Below are positions 44,391 through 53,890 of a stretch of DNA of 64,000 bases, one piece after another. The notes under the pieces were generated by a model. It was not told where the DNA came from. It searched no databases and was given only the letters and a program-made list of their open reading frames with translations. Location: NCBI GenBank assembly GCA_964580055.1, contig CAZOJI010000001.1, forward strand, positions 62,001 through 126,000, written 5' to 3'. This DNA comes from JBDGYW01 sp964580055 (GTDB taxonomy: Bacteria; Gemmatimonadota; Gemmatimonadetes; Gemmatimonadales; GWC2-71-9). How positions within the stretch are numbered: the stretch's first letter is position 1; each line of letters opens with the position of its first letter. A program made the position numbers and the translations under genes.

Positions 44391-44747
44391 GTGGGACGAA
44401 GCTCACAGCGTGGCATCAAGACCCACTGGTTCCACATACTGGTGGCGCTGGCGGACGAGGACCGGCATGGCAACGGCATCGTCCGTGAAGTACTCGAGAA
44501 GACGGACGGTCAGCTCCGTATCTGGCCGGTGATGCTGTATCGCTGCCTGGACGAAATGACGGACGAAGGATTGGTGACGGAGCTGACCGATGCTGAGGAG
44601 CGACCGCCGGGTGAAAGTGAAAGGCGCCGCTACTTCAGGATTACCGAGAAAGGGCTCGCCGTGCTGGCCGAGGAAACGGATCGGTTGAGCGCCCTGGTGG
44701 ATGTCGCTCGCAGCAAGATGGAACCAAGCAAGGCTTTCTCAGAGTGA
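44391..44747 (+). CDS. PadR-family transcriptional regulator
   Basis: 118 residues from a GTG at 44391. The winged helix starts HWFHILVALADEDRHGNGIV, with MLYRCLDEMTDEGLVTE as recognition region and the wing RRRYFRITEKGLAVLAEE. A short C-terminal helix serves dimerisation. PadR proteins are usually repressors of adjacent efflux or membrane genes. This one is divergent from the ADOP permease, the standard arrangement. Possible operators are the repeats at 44342 and the palindrome at 44126. Confidence 0.9.
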   Translation: MGRSSQRGIKTHWFHILVALADEDRHGNGIVREVLEKTDGQLRIWPVMLYRCLDEMTDEGLVTELTDAEERPPGESERRRYFRITEKGLAVLAEETDRLSALVDVARSKMEPSKAFSE

Positions 44748-44902
44748 GATTCTCGACGTCGTATGAATCCGACTACCGCATTGGCAGGCAATGGCTGGCG
44801 AATGCCCACGAAACAGGGCATCTTTGCCCGCACGCCCCGTACATTCCAATTGTTGAACGGCCCGATGCCGGCCTGCACCAAAACACGTACGCCTGACGCG
44901 AG

Positions 44903-46090
44903 ATGCCGATGCTCTCCAACCGTAGAGATTTCCTGAAGATCAGCACTGCCGCCGGAGCCGCGATCGGACTCGGCGGAAGCCTCGTACCGGCCATGGCCGA
45001 TGCTACATCGGTCCCAGCCGTCAAACCAGATCCGCGAGTATCTCCAAAGCGGCTCCTGATATTGGGAGGTACAGGCTTCATTGGTCCGCACATGGTCGAG
45101 TATGCGCTCAGCCGGGGTCATACGGTTACCCTGTTCAACCGCGGCCGCACGAATACACACCTATTCCCGGGCGTCGAGAAGCTCGTGGGAGATCGTAACA
45201 ACGACATTTCCGCCCTCGAGGGTAGGGAATGGGACGTTGTGCTCGACAACCACTCAACGCTGCCGCGCTGGGTTCGCATGACCGCTCAACTTCTCAAAGA
45301 TTCCGCCGAGCAATATGTCCACGTGTCGAGCATCTCGGTCTATGCCACCGACACGCCGGAGCTGAACGGATGGAAATCTACGGAGCCGGGCTCATCAGAA
45401 CGGGAGAGGATGCGGATCGATGAGGACTCCGCATTGATGCAGCTACCCCATGGACACGAGGGCGAGGAGGTGACCGGGAGAACCTTCGGACCGTTCAAAG
45501 CGCTGGCGGAGCAAGAAGCCAGGGATGCGTTTCCTGGAAGAGTTACTGTTGTGCGTCCCGGCCTCATAGTCGGCCCCGGTGATCGGAGCGACAGGTTTAC
45601 CTATTGGCCAGTGCGCATCGATCGCGGCGGAGATGTTCTCGTGCCCGGTGACGGGCGAGACGAAGTCCAGCTCATCGACGTGCGCGACCTCACTTCTTGG
45701 ATAGTAAGGCTGGCGGAGAACGGCGTTACAGGAACCTTCAATGGAACCGGCCCCGAGGGCAGGCTATCGATGGCCGGTTTGGTCTACGGAATCAGAGCTG
45801 TGACCAGTTTTCCGGTTCGTTTCACGTGGGCGGATGCGCATTGGCTAGCGGAACATGAAGTGAGGCCTTGGTCGGACATGCCCGTGTGGATGCCCGACGA
45901 TCCCCAGTCTTACGTTCGCATAGACCGAGCCTTGGAACAGGGATTGACGTTTCGAACGCTCGCCGAAACCAGTCGCGATACGCTGGAGTGGCACAGGTCA
46001 CGCTCCGTGGAGAGACGCGGAGAACTGCGTGCGGGATTGGTGCCGGAAAGAGAGGCCGAGTTGCTGCGCACGTTCCAGGAGCAGCTATAG
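44903..46090 (+). CDS. NAD-dependent epimerase/dehydratase, Tat-exported
   Basis: 395 residues. The N-terminus NRRDFLKISTAAGAAIGLGG is a twin-arginine signal. Then the Rossmann motif LLILGGTGFIGPHMVEYALS appears (GGTGFIG). It belongs to the extended SDR group that includes mRNA-binding-like and UDP-sugar epimerases. Serine and tyrosine around HVSSISVYA fit the S/Y of the catalytic triad, but no YxxxK is obvious, so catalysis is uncertain. The start is ATG at 44903 or 44909; no strong ribosome site. Exported SDR proteins of this type are common in Gemmatimonadota-like genomes. Substrate unknown. Confidence 0.82.
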   Translation: MPMLSNRRDFLKISTAAGAAIGLGGSLVPAMADATSVPAVKPDPRVSPKRLLILGGTGFIGPHMVEYALSRGHTVTLFNRGRTNTHLFPGVEKLVGDRNNDISALEGREWDVVLDNHSTLPRWVRMTAQLLKDSAEQYVHVSSISVYATDTPELNGWKSTEPGSSERERMRIDEDSALMQLPHGHEGEEVTGRTFGPFKALAEQEARDAFPGRVTVVRPGLIVGPGDRSDRFTYWPVRIDRGGDVLVPGDGRDEVQLIDVRDLTSWIVRLAENGVTGTFNGTGPEGRLSMAGLVYGIRAVTSFPVRFTWADAHWLAEHEVRPWSDMPVWMPDDPQSYVRIDRALEQGLTFRTLAETSRDTLEWHRSRSVERRGELRAGLVPEREAELLRTFQEQL

Positions 46091-46179
46091 TCTTTGATGC
46101 AAATAAAAGCATCCATGGAGGGTTCTTCCAAGACCAAGGATGGACAGCACTTCTCCGTTTGGGCAGCTGGAGCAAGAAC

Positions 46180-46620
46180 ATGCGCCCGGTATCGGCTGAC
46201 GTTACGCAAGTCCGTCAGCAGGCCATGAATCTGTTGGTCAACGCTTGTGAGTCGCTCGGTGACCATGCCGGCCTCGTCGACGTAGCGATGGGAATGATAG
46301 AGTGCGACGAAAAACTTCTGAACAAGGCTTTTCTCAACGAAGGTTGTACTGCCGGAACGTACGCGTATTTGGAAGTCTCCGATACAGGAGTTGGGATGGA
46401 TTCGGATACCCGGGCCAGGATGTTCGATCCATTCTTCACGACGAAATTCACGGGTCGCGGCCTTGGTCTCGCGGCGGTATCGGGGATCGTACGCGGTCAC
46501 AATGGAGCGGAATCGGGTGCGCAATTTGAAGGGAGAGGCTTTGCCGTGGTCTCGCAGAAACCATATAGGCGCGAACATTTGATACGCACTGTTGCGGCGG
46601 CCCTCGAAGGCGGCGGCTGA
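46180..46620 (+). pseudogene. Hybrid histidine kinase fragment with internal deletion
   Basis: From about 46180 the frame reads SADVTQVRQQAMNLLVNACE (N box), YLEVSDTGVGMDSDTRARMF, DPFFTTKFTGRGLGLAAVSG (G boxes) and GIVRGHNGA. This is the HATPase domain of PAS-type hybrid kinases. It then jumps straight to SQKPYRREHLIRTVAAALEG, the last helix of a C-terminal receiver domain. Sensor, His-phosphotransfer and most of the receiver are missing. It follows the epimerase stop by 89 bases and has no ribosome site. Confidence 0.75.
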
Positions 46621-46715
46621 CGTGAGCCGGTATTCAGTTGCATGTCTGCTGAGGTACTGTCGGGCAAGCGGGCAACAGTGACGCGGGTTGATCTTGGAGC
46701 GAAAGGAAGAGAAAC

Positions 46716-47486
46716 GTGACTTACAAGCCAACTGAGTTGAATGGCCGGAGTGCCTTGGTCACCGGAGCTTCACGCGGTATCGGACGCGCCATCGCAAACG
46801 CTCTGGCGGCACACGGGGCGACGGTTGGGGTTCACTACAATCGCGATGAAGAGGCTGCAGAAGCAACCGCCGCGGAACTCGCAGGTGAGAACCACTGGGT
46901 CCTCCAGGCCGATTTGGGCGATCCCGCCGCCGTGATCAAACTTGCGGATGAGGCCGAGAGGTTCCTGGGGGTAGTAGACATTCTGGTCAACAACGCAGGC
47001 GTTTTCGAGCTGCATCCAGTTCTCGAGGGCGATACGACGTCGTGGCTGGAAAAGTGGCAGCGCACGGTGGACGTCAATCTGCTGGGCCCCGCCTGTCTCT
47101 GCCAGCGAATTGGCGCCCGCATGGCGGAACGTGGCGGCGGCCGCATCATAAATATCACATCGCGGGGAGCGTACAGAGGCGAGCCTTTGGCCCCGGCTTA
47201 CGGCGCGTCGAAGGCGGGACTCAACTCCTTGAGTCAGTCGCTGGCTCAAGCACTCGGACCTCACGGTGTGATGGTGACGGCTGTTGCCCCAGGCTGGGTA
47301 GAAACCGATATGACAGCGAGCCATATGGTTGGTGAAGAGGGCGATGCTATTCGGGCGCAGAGCCCCATGGGCCGTGCGGCAACGTCGGAGGAGATCGCGG
47401 ATGTGGTGGCGTTTCTTGCGGCCACCAAGGCAGAATTCTTGACAGGTGCAGTGATAGACGTGAATGGCGCCAGCTACCTCAGATGA
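46716..47486 (+). CDS. Short-chain dehydrogenase/reductase (FabG-like)
   Basis: 256 residues from a GTG at 46716, with AGGAAGAG upstream. Classical SDR: cofactor motif ALVTGASRGIGRAIA (TGxxxGIG), NNAG in LVNNAGVF, catalytic Ser in NITSRGAYRG and Tyr/Lys in YGASKAG, and PGWVETDM. VHYNRDEE after the second strand suggests NADP(H). It reduces a ketone or oxidises an alcohol; many such proteins act as 3-oxoacyl-ACP reductases, but with no fatty-acid genes nearby the substrate is open. Its 3' end overlaps an antiporter remnant on the other strand. Confidence 0.9.
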   Translation: MTYKPTELNGRSALVTGASRGIGRAIANALAAHGATVGVHYNRDEEAAEATAAELAGENHWVLQADLGDPAAVIKLADEAERFLGVVDILVNNAGVFELHPVLEGDTTSWLEKWQRTVDVNLLGPACLCQRIGARMAERGGGRIINITSRGAYRGEPLAPAYGASKAGLNSLSQSLAQALGPHGVMVTAVAPGWVETDMTASHMVGEEGDAIRAQSPMGRAATSEEIADVVAFLAATKAEFLTGAVIDVNGASYLR

Positions 47487-47754
47487 ACCGGGCCAGAACC
47501 TTTCGGATGGTGAGCCCTTGCACCAGTATCGAGAATAGCACCACGACATAGGTGCAAGTCACCAACAGAGGCTTTTCCGGAATCGGCGGCAACGATAGAA
47601 CCAACGCCACGGAGATGCCACCGCGCAGCCCTGCCCATGTGAGAATCCACACCACTCCTCGGGAGAATTCCGTGTGCATTCTCAACAGTGTTATGGGAGC
47701 GCATACCGATACGAAGCAGGCCGGCAGAGAAACCTCGAACTCCATGGTGCCCAA
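47479..47754 (-). pseudogene. C-terminal remnant of a CPA1-type Na+/H+ antiporter
   Basis: The frame contains VVWILTWAGLRGGISVALVL, then LPPIPEKPLLVTCTYVVVLF and SILVQGLTIRKVL, the last two helices and signature of NhaP-like sodium/proton antiporters. The N-terminal 300 or so residues are absent; the upstream bases to 48004 do not restore them. It overlaps the end of the SDR gene by 8 bases. Confidence 0.7.
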
Positions 47755-48004
47755 CGCGTGTCGAATTGCTACGAACTACACGACCGGTCTTCCGCGGCAT
47801 AGGTACTGCGAGGTGAGTTGAGGACCTGCTCGTGATGCCAAGACCAGGCACAGCTCTCTCCTCCCTACACTGGCGGGGAAGTTGAAGAAGTGTAGGTTCG
47901 GGCGATACCCGCAGCGATATCGGTGACGTTGTCAGCCAAAGTACGCAGAGCTTCGGGAAGGTTTCACAGCGGGCTTTCTCACACCCTGGAACAGTGCTCG
48001 GCAT

Positions 48005-48478
48005 ATGCGTAGAAGAGATAGATTGGTCGAGGATCGACACGAGATAGATGCCATCGTTCGCGGCAGCGAGGTGTGCAGGCTGGCCCTTGCAAAGGACAAT
48101 GAGCCGTACCTCGTTCCTCTTTCGTTCGGATATGACGGCGAATCGATCTATGTCCATTCCGCGGGAACGGGCAAAAAGATCGAGTTTTTCGAGGCCAACG
48201 AACGCGTGTGTTTTGAGTTCGAGCGTAGCGTGCGGCTCGTCCGCGACGAGGAAGATGCTTGTGAGTGGAGCTTCTCGTTCGAGTCAGTTATCGGCTACGG
48301 AACAATCAGCGAGCTTGCGGATCTCGAAGGCAAGTCCTTCGCTCTGTCTCAAATAGCCCGCCAATATGGCGGCACTCAGTCGAGCTTCGATGAGCATGAT
48401 CTGAAGAAGGTGCGGACGTGGCAGATAGTCATCGATTCGATGCAAGGAAAGCGGGTGGGTGACAAGGACACTGGTTGA
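48005..48478 (+). CDS. Pyridoxamine 5'-phosphate oxidase-like flavin-binding protein
   Basis: 157 residues. Split-barrel flavin fold of the NimA/PNPOx-like group: LALAKDNEPYLVPLSFGYDG, SIYVHSAGTGKKIEFFEAN, VCFEFERS and SVIGYGTISEL. These proteins bind FMN, F420 or heme and include nitroimidazole-resistance reductases. Catalysis here is not known. No strong ribosome site before the ATG. It stands between the antiporter remnant and a small zinc-ribbon gene. Confidence 0.85.
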   Translation: MRRRDRLVEDRHEIDAIVRGSEVCRLALAKDNEPYLVPLSFGYDGESIYVHSAGTGKKIEFFEANERVCFEFERSVRLVRDEEDACEWSFSFESVIGYGTISELADLEGKSFALSQIARQYGGTQSSFDEHDLKKVRTWQIVIDSMQGKRVGDKDTG

Positions 48479-48670
48479 CAAACCTTGCGGCAATCGGGAA
48501 GCCTCGAATGGCGAGGTGGTTGGTTTCGTGTCTTTGGTACACGAACGGGAGGAAGCCGGAATCCAAACCGACCGTGGTGCGATAGCGTTTTCGCCGTGCG
48601 GGATCCGACCGCCGATACCGACTGGCAGGTTGGCTGGAAAGCGGTAGTTTAGTCTTGTCAGGAGGAAGTG

Positions 48671-48889
48671 ATGTCAGGTTTCGAAAAGACGCCGGTCAGC
48701 TATTCGCGGGAAGACGTTCAGCGGATCCGCGAGATGTTGGCAAACAACCTTCCTGTCAGATGCCCCAGTTGCGGGGGAGAGCTGGAACCCGGCGGCGTCT
48801 ACGACGCACGCGATTCCCAACAGGACGTATGGGCGCTCGTGTGCGACCCGTGCAATCGAATGGCAATCCTCAGGGCCGTGACAGAGTAG
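48671..48889 (+). CDS. Small zinc-ribbon protein
   Basis: 72 residues from the ATG at 48671, with AGGAGG six bases upstream (a GTG one codon earlier is too close). Two Cys pairs, RCPSCGGEL and VCDPCNR, can hold one zinc ion. The N-terminus is a short helix (REDVQRIREMLANNL). I do not recognise a named family. It could bind nucleic acid or protein; nothing nearby tells. Confidence 0.7.
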   Translation: MSGFEKTPVSYSREDVQRIREMLANNLPVRCPSCGGELEPGGVYDARDSQQDVWALVCDPCNRMAILRAVTE

Positions 48890-48968
48890 CTTTGCCCGGC
48901 CTCCAAGAAACCACAACATCCTGGAATACTCCACGCTGTCAGTGTCACATAGCCCTTCTCGCCGAAGA

Positions 48969-51842
48969 CTAGCCTTTCTCCCCATGGCTTGGCGTGGTCG
49001 ATTGTTCCGTGTTCCGGCCGTTCGCGATGCCCCAGCGCGGATCGATGCCGAATGTGTCATACAAGAATACCCACCAACGTTCGAGGTGGGGATCTTGGGA
49101 CAGATTCGGGTACGCATCCTGTAAGAGTTCCGCCGCTGCTTCTCTTTGCCCGGCGAGACACAGCGCGTACACTCGGAACAACCTCGCTGCAGCAAATAGA
49201 TCCTGATTCTCCTCCGCCCTCCGGAGGGTTGCTGCCGCTTCGAGATAATTCCGTTCAGACAAGAGACCGGCTCCTATGTGGTATTGCCATACTGGGAGCG
49301 CGCGCTCCTCGGGGGTCAGGTGGTCCAGACCGGCCTGCACGTCCGACACACTGCCGAGAAACCACAGGGCAGGTGCGGTCAGCGAGGTCTCCGTCATGAT
49401 GGTATGGAGGTCATCCAAGTCTTTGGTCAGCGGATGTCCAACCAAATCGATGAGGTCCTCTATGATCCCATGGTATTCGAAGTACGGAACCGTTCTCTCA
49501 ATGAGCGGGTCGGGCCAGAGATCCCTTATCAGCTCGCTCGTTGAGAACCGTTGGCGTGCCGCTTCGGTGTCCTTCAGCGATGCATACAGTACACTCCCAC
49601 CCTGGCCGAGTACGGAGTCGGCGAGTATGCGTTTGGGATAGTTGTCTACGAGCGGCGGTATGCCCTCTGTCAATCTCTCGAGGAAATCGTAGTCGCCGAT
49701 GAACAACGCCCCCACTTGCTCTGGTTCTTCCAGGCCGACAGACTTCATCTCGTTCGCGATGAGCGGTTGCCGCCATTGACGCTCGAACCATTCAACCGAG
49801 ACGGGATATTGCTCGGCGCCTCTGGTGCCCACGAGCATCACGTCTTCTCGCCATCCGTGCCAGAGCGACGCATCGGTAAACACGTCCGCGAAGGCTCGGA
49901 TTATCGATTTGGCGCTCCTGTCACTCAGGCCGTGCAACGGCAGCCAGTACGTTACGATTCCCCCCTGCTCGAGCCGCTCGTACATCAATTGGAAATACTC
50001 TCGAGTGTAGAGGTTGACGACTTCGGCGATTTCGGGAGGTGGCGGCTCCCCAGTGATCAGATCGTAGGTCTCCTCCGTGGTTTGAAGGAAGTAGCGGCCG
50101 TCTTCAATGTGGACGTTCACGCGAGGGTCATACAGCGGGTTCTCGCTCGTGTCGGGAAAGACGACCGAGTTCATCTCCAGAATGTCTTTGGAGATGTCAA
50201 CTACGTCGATCCTCTCGAACGTTTCGCTGTCGGTCATTGCCTTGGCGGTGGAGCCTACACCGTAGCTGATCAGCAGTGCGTCGGTCGGGTTCGGGTGGAT
50301 TGCGACAGGCAGATACACGTACAGCTTCATGTACCTTCGGGCGTTGAATCTGGTGGATGACATCGACAGAGAGTTGGTTACCAGACGGTGATACTGCGGC
50401 TTGCCGAATATCATCTCCTCCACATATATGATGGTCTCCGATACCCCCTCCCTCATATCGACGACGCGCCACTCCGCCGTGCCCGCCCACCGCGCGGCTG
50501 CGGTGACCATGTGGCGTTCTCCCATGGCTCCCGCCGGGAACAGCACGATTGCAAGTACATAGGTCCCAATAGCGGGAATAAGAACCCTGGTAGGCGCCGC
50601 ATGTTTCCTCAACACGAGAATGCCTATGGCTCCGTAGAGAAACGTCAGCAGGAGTAACGATCTCTCCACACCCGCGATGGGTAGAAGAACAAACCCACCG
50701 GCCAGGGCTCCCAATGCAGCACCGGTAGTGTTGGCCAGGGTGAGGACGCCTGTCGTGGAGGCCGCGGAAGGGCAAGTTTCGCGAAGCGCGGTGCCTACCA
50801 GTGTGAAGAACACTCCGGACAGAAACGACACCGGAAACATCAGTGGGATAGACACCAACAGCACCTCGAACAGGCTTCTCAGAGCCTGTTGTCCGAACGG
50901 CTCTACGACTCGTGGAAAGAGTCCGTAGCAGGCTGTGCAGAGCACCCCTGCGGCGAATGAGACCGCCATGGAGTAACGAAACGCATTGGCGTTTATGCGA
51001 AGCCACACTGACGCGAAGAGCCCTCCGAAAGCGATACCGGAGAGCACTACCGCCAACATCACCGAGAACGACATCGAGGACCCGATTACGTAGAGCAATA
51101 GGAACCGGAACCAGACTACCTCCAACGCCAGAAGGGCAAACCCGGACAGGAATGCGGCGGCCAGCCAGCGCGTTGCGCTCGTCCACTGAAGATCCGGGAC
51201 GCCGGCATCCTGAAACCCTGCCACCTGTCTCCTGAATGACCACATCGCCAGCAGCGCGCCGGTCGCGGCCAGCAGATTCATGCTTCCGGCTGCAAAGGCG
51301 GCTCCCCGGATCCCAAGAGCTTCAACGAGGAACAGTTCGGCAAGGATAGCACCAAACACCGCGCCCAGGGTATTCCATCCGTACAGCCGACCCAAGACAC
51401 GTCCGAAATTCGAGTCTGCTCTCACCAGCGCCCGCGCAAGCAGAGGTAGAGTCAAGCCCATGGCTGTGGATGGAAACAGCAGCAGAACGAACGCGAAGAG
51501 GAGACGCAGAGGGTTGAGAATCCAGGGAACGCCGAGAAAGGACTCGAGCAGCGGTGCTGCCACCATTCCCAAGGAGGGCAGCCCGAGGACCAGCAATACC
51601 CCCGATACCGCGATGAGTATCTCCAGGCCGGCGTAGGTTCGAATTGGCGGACCGAGCCGATCCCCAAGTCGCACCGCGAGCCAGCTTCCCAGGGCAAGCC
51701 CACCCATGAATGCGGAAAGCACGAGACTCGACGCCCAAACACTGTTTCCAAATGCCAATCCGGCCTGGGAGAACCACAAGGTCTCGAACACCAGGGCTGA
51801 CGCGCCGGAGACGAAGAAGGCCACGCAGAGTGCAATTGTCAT
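48969..51842 (-). CDS. Fused membrane/spermidine-synthase-like protein with TPR tail
   Basis: 957 residues. The N-terminal 430 or so form the 12-helix MFS-like part (FFVSGASALVFETLWFSQAG is diagnostic of the fused family). Residues about 480-720 resemble polyamine aminopropyltransferases: ISYGVGSTAKAMTDSETFE, VDVVDISKDILEMN, EDGRYFL and the DLITGEPPPPE loop. The usual GGGDG loop is changed to GVG and the catalytic Asp is replaced in TGEPPPP, so the transferred group may differ. The last 130 residues (ALPVWQYHIGAGLLSERNYL and following) look like TPR helices. It is read with the M19 dipeptidase 12 bases upstream. Role unknown. Confidence 0.87.
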   Translation of the reverse strand: MTIALCVAFFVSGASALVFETLWFSQAGLAFGNSVWASSLVLSAFMGGLALGSWLAVRLGDRLGPPIRTYAGLEILIAVSGVLLVLGLPSLGMVAAPLLESFLGVPWILNPLRLLFAFVLLLFPSTAMGLTLPLLARALVRADSNFGRVLGRLYGWNTLGAVFGAILAELFLVEALGIRGAAFAAGSMNLLAATGALLAMWSFRRQVAGFQDAGVPDLQWTSATRWLAAAFLSGFALLALEVVWFRFLLLYVIGSSMSFSVMLAVVLSGIAFGGLFASVWLRINANAFRYSMAVSFAAGVLCTACYGLFPRVVEPFGQQALRSLFEVLLVSIPLMFPVSFLSGVFFTLVGTALRETCPSAASTTGVLTLANTTGAALGALAGGFVLLPIAGVERSLLLLTFLYGAIGILVLRKHAAPTRVLIPAIGTYVLAIVLFPAGAMGERHMVTAAARWAGTAEWRVVDMREGVSETIIYVEEMIFGKPQYHRLVTNSLSMSSTRFNARRYMKLYVYLPVAIHPNPTDALLISYGVGSTAKAMTDSETFERIDVVDISKDILEMNSVVFPDTSENPLYDPRVNVHIEDGRYFLQTTEETYDLITGEPPPPEIAEVVNLYTREYFQLMYERLEQGGIVTYWLPLHGLSDRSAKSIIRAFADVFTDASLWHGWREDVMLVGTRGAEQYPVSVEWFERQWRQPLIANEMKSVGLEEPEQVGALFIGDYDFLERLTEGIPPLVDNYPKRILADSVLGQGGSVLYASLKDTEAARQRFSTSELIRDLWPDPLIERTVPYFEYHGIIEDLIDLVGHPLTKDLDDLHTIMTETSLTAPALWFLGSVSDVQAGLDHLTPEERALPVWQYHIGAGLLSERNYLEAAATLRRAEENQDLFAAARLFRVYALCLAGQREAAAELLQDAYPNLSQDPHLERWWVFLYDTFGIDPRWGIANGRNTEQSTTPSHGEKG

Positions 51843-51854
51843 GCGGATACCGAC

Positions 51855-53015
51855 CTATATCCAGACCGAATCGAAGACTCGCAGGAAGTTCTCGCCCAGA
51901 AACTTGCGAACATCCGTGTCCGAATAGCCGCGAGCCAACAACCGTTCAGCCACGTTTATGATCTCAGCGTAGTCGCTGAATCCGTTGACGTTCCTCCGGT
52001 GTGACCGAATGTCATCTGTGACATGCCGGTCGTACTGTTCGGTGATGTTCGGATAGTCCGGAGAACCCCAGGGGTCGCTCTCATGGTCGGGGTAGGTACC
52101 GAGCGACATGTCCGTGCCGATTCCTACATGGTCACTGCTGCCGGTCTTCTGGGCCACATAGTCGATCATGTCTATGAATTCATCCAGCGTCGGCCAGTGG
52201 GTAGTGTTGGGCCGCATTACCAGAGGGCCCCATGACACCAGGCCTACCACGCCGCCGCGCGACGTACAAGCCAGAATCTGCTCGTCATCGATGTTCCTTG
52301 GATTAGGGGAAATGGCAGCCGGGTTTGAGTGAGTGTAGACGCAGGGCTTGTCGCTGCGTTCCAGGATCTCGAGCGTTGCGCGCCGGCCGGTGTGTGTGCA
52401 GTCGAGTACTATTCCAACACGATTACATTCGTCCACCACTAACTCACCGAGCCGGCTCAGACCGCCGTCGGTTCTGTCGAGGCACCCGTCGCAGAGTTGA
52501 TTGTTGGCGTTGTAGGCCAGCAGCATGATTCGCAGCCCTGCCTGCTGGAATGCTTGCACCCTGTGGAGTTCGTGGCCGATCCAATCGCCGTCTTGTGCCG
52601 CCAGCAGGAGACCGGCCTTGCCTTCCCGTTTGGCGCGCCGGATATCGTCGCTAGTCTCGACCAAGACCAGGTTCGGGTATTGGCGGGCTGCCCAGTGCCA
52701 ATACATCACACCTTCCAACGCCGCTGCGGCGCTTGCGTGAGGATCCCATGCCGTGACGCCGTAGGCCGTCACTCCGTGTCGATGTGCTATGTCTAGTTGC
52801 GCATCCGGCCAGATTTGCATGCAGGAATCGATGAAGATGTAGGGGTGATCCTGCTCGAGCACAGAATGAATGCCGGGTCCGCGTTCGGGCTGCTGTTGCC
52901 CGGAGTTGGCGGCGGATCGAGAATCAGAGGTCATGGCTGCGCCGTTGCCGGCGATCGCCGAAGTTCCGACGCCGGCAAGCGTCATCCCTGCGAGGAAGTC
53001 TCTGCGACTGGTCAT
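51855..53015 (-). CDS. M19 membrane-dipeptidase family protein, Tat-exported
   Basis: 386 residues. SRRDFLAGMTLAGVGTSAIA is a twin-arginine signal. The TIM-barrel M19 pattern: FIDSCMQIWPDAQ in place of the usual D-x-H start, GLLLAAQDGDWIG with the bridging acid, LAYNANNQLCDG, VLDCTHTG (His), VYTHSNPAA (His), and VGIGTDMSLG. Members cleave dipeptides with D- or L-residues. The N-terminal DxH is altered (DSC), so one metal may be lost. It is probably co-transcribed with the large membrane protein 12 bases downstream. Confidence 0.85.
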   Translation of the reverse strand: MTSRRDFLAGMTLAGVGTSAIAGNGAAMTSDSRSAANSGQQQPERGPGIHSVLEQDHPYIFIDSCMQIWPDAQLDIAHRHGVTAYGVTAWDPHASAAAALEGVMYWHWAARQYPNLVLVETSDDIRRAKREGKAGLLLAAQDGDWIGHELHRVQAFQQAGLRIMLLAYNANNQLCDGCLDRTDGGLSRLGELVVDECNRVGIVLDCTHTGRRATLEILERSDKPCVYTHSNPAAISPNPRNIDDEQILACTSRGGVVGLVSWGPLVMRPNTTHWPTLDEFIDMIDYVAQKTGSSDHVGIGTDMSLGTYPDHESDPWGSPDYPNITEQYDRHVTDDIRSHRRNVNGFSDYAEIINVAERLLARGYSDTDVRKFLGENFLRVFDSVWI

Positions 53016-53220
53016 GTGCGTGCTCTCGGTTCGTTGTGAATCGGTCGAATATCTTGCGCGGGATCATATCGTCTTCGCGAGTTCTACGGTACAGAGCGAA
53101 CCGCGGTGGTGTCAAATCAGCAGCTTCCTGGCTCGACTGCGGAGGTGGACGAGGCTTCGGGTTTTGGGGTTGGGGCGGCCGCGGCGTTCCAGTCGAGCGT
53201 CGCGGCTGCCCTGTGTGTAT

Positions 53221-53631
53221 CTACGCGGCCTTCTTCTTCAGCCATTCGACGGCGCCGTCGGCACTGCGCCCCTGCACCAACTGTAGTCCGCAAGGTCCGG
53301 CCTCTTGCGAGTATTGGGACACCGTCATCTTGGTGATCGCCGAGTCGGCGGTAATAGTCATAAAGTACTTGATGCCCTTACGTTGGAACGCGGGAAACAC
53401 GTCGCTCCCGATGAAGGACTGAATCTCCTGCGAGAAGGCTCCTTTTGCCCTGGAAGAATCGACAATCCATGCCCTGCCCCTGTGCATCGCAGAGTATGTC
53501 AGTGCCTTCTCCAAAACTGCGTGGCGAAACTCATCGAGAGTCACGTTGTAGTCTGTCCAAGTGTCTATTACTGCTCGAGCCGACTGGTTCCACTCGCTCT
53601 TCAGCTTGCCGGGTATCTCGTGGATAAGCAT
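53221..53631 (-). CDS. STAS/SpoIIAA-like single-domain protein
   Basis: 136 residues from the ATG at 53631, with AGGAAAGGA upstream; a GTG at 53655 would add 8. Alternating beta-alpha text: RAVIDTWTDYNVTLDEFRHA, RGRAWIVDSSRAKGAFSQE, GIKYFMTITADSAITKM and DGAVEWLKK. This resembles SpoIIAA-like/STAS-fold proteins with the DSSxxxG segment in the place of the anti-sigma-antagonist loop. No kinase or sigma factor partner is near. Function uncertain. Confidence 0.55.
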   Translation of the reverse strand: MLIHEIPGKLKSEWNQSARAVIDTWTDYNVTLDEFRHAVLEKALTYSAMHRGRAWIVDSSRAKGAFSQEIQSFIGSDVFPAFQRKGIKYFMTITADSAITKMTVSQYSQEAGPCGLQLVQGRSADGAVEWLKKKAA

Positions 53632-53890
53632 TACCAGGTCCTTTCCTATTTGCACGTTGCTGAGGGATTATGTGCCAATTATCGGTACCGGTCCACGGAC
53701 CTTGAGAGAGCAGTATCGAGTGTTGCGTGCGTTGAGAGGGCGATCGGTAAGGCCATGCGTTTTGTCAGGTCGACGATCACGCCCGTGTAGAGCCCCACCC
53801 AAGAATGGCTTCGCGCTCACTTCATGGGACTTGTGACGAAAGGCGACGGGGCTTAGATACAGCTTGGCCAAATAGCAGGGAGGGTCGGCC

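Noticed and set aside
45868..46179. Open frame leading into the histidine-kinase relic
   Set aside because: Up to 46090 it is a shadow of the epimerase gene in another frame, with no kinase similarity before about 46180.
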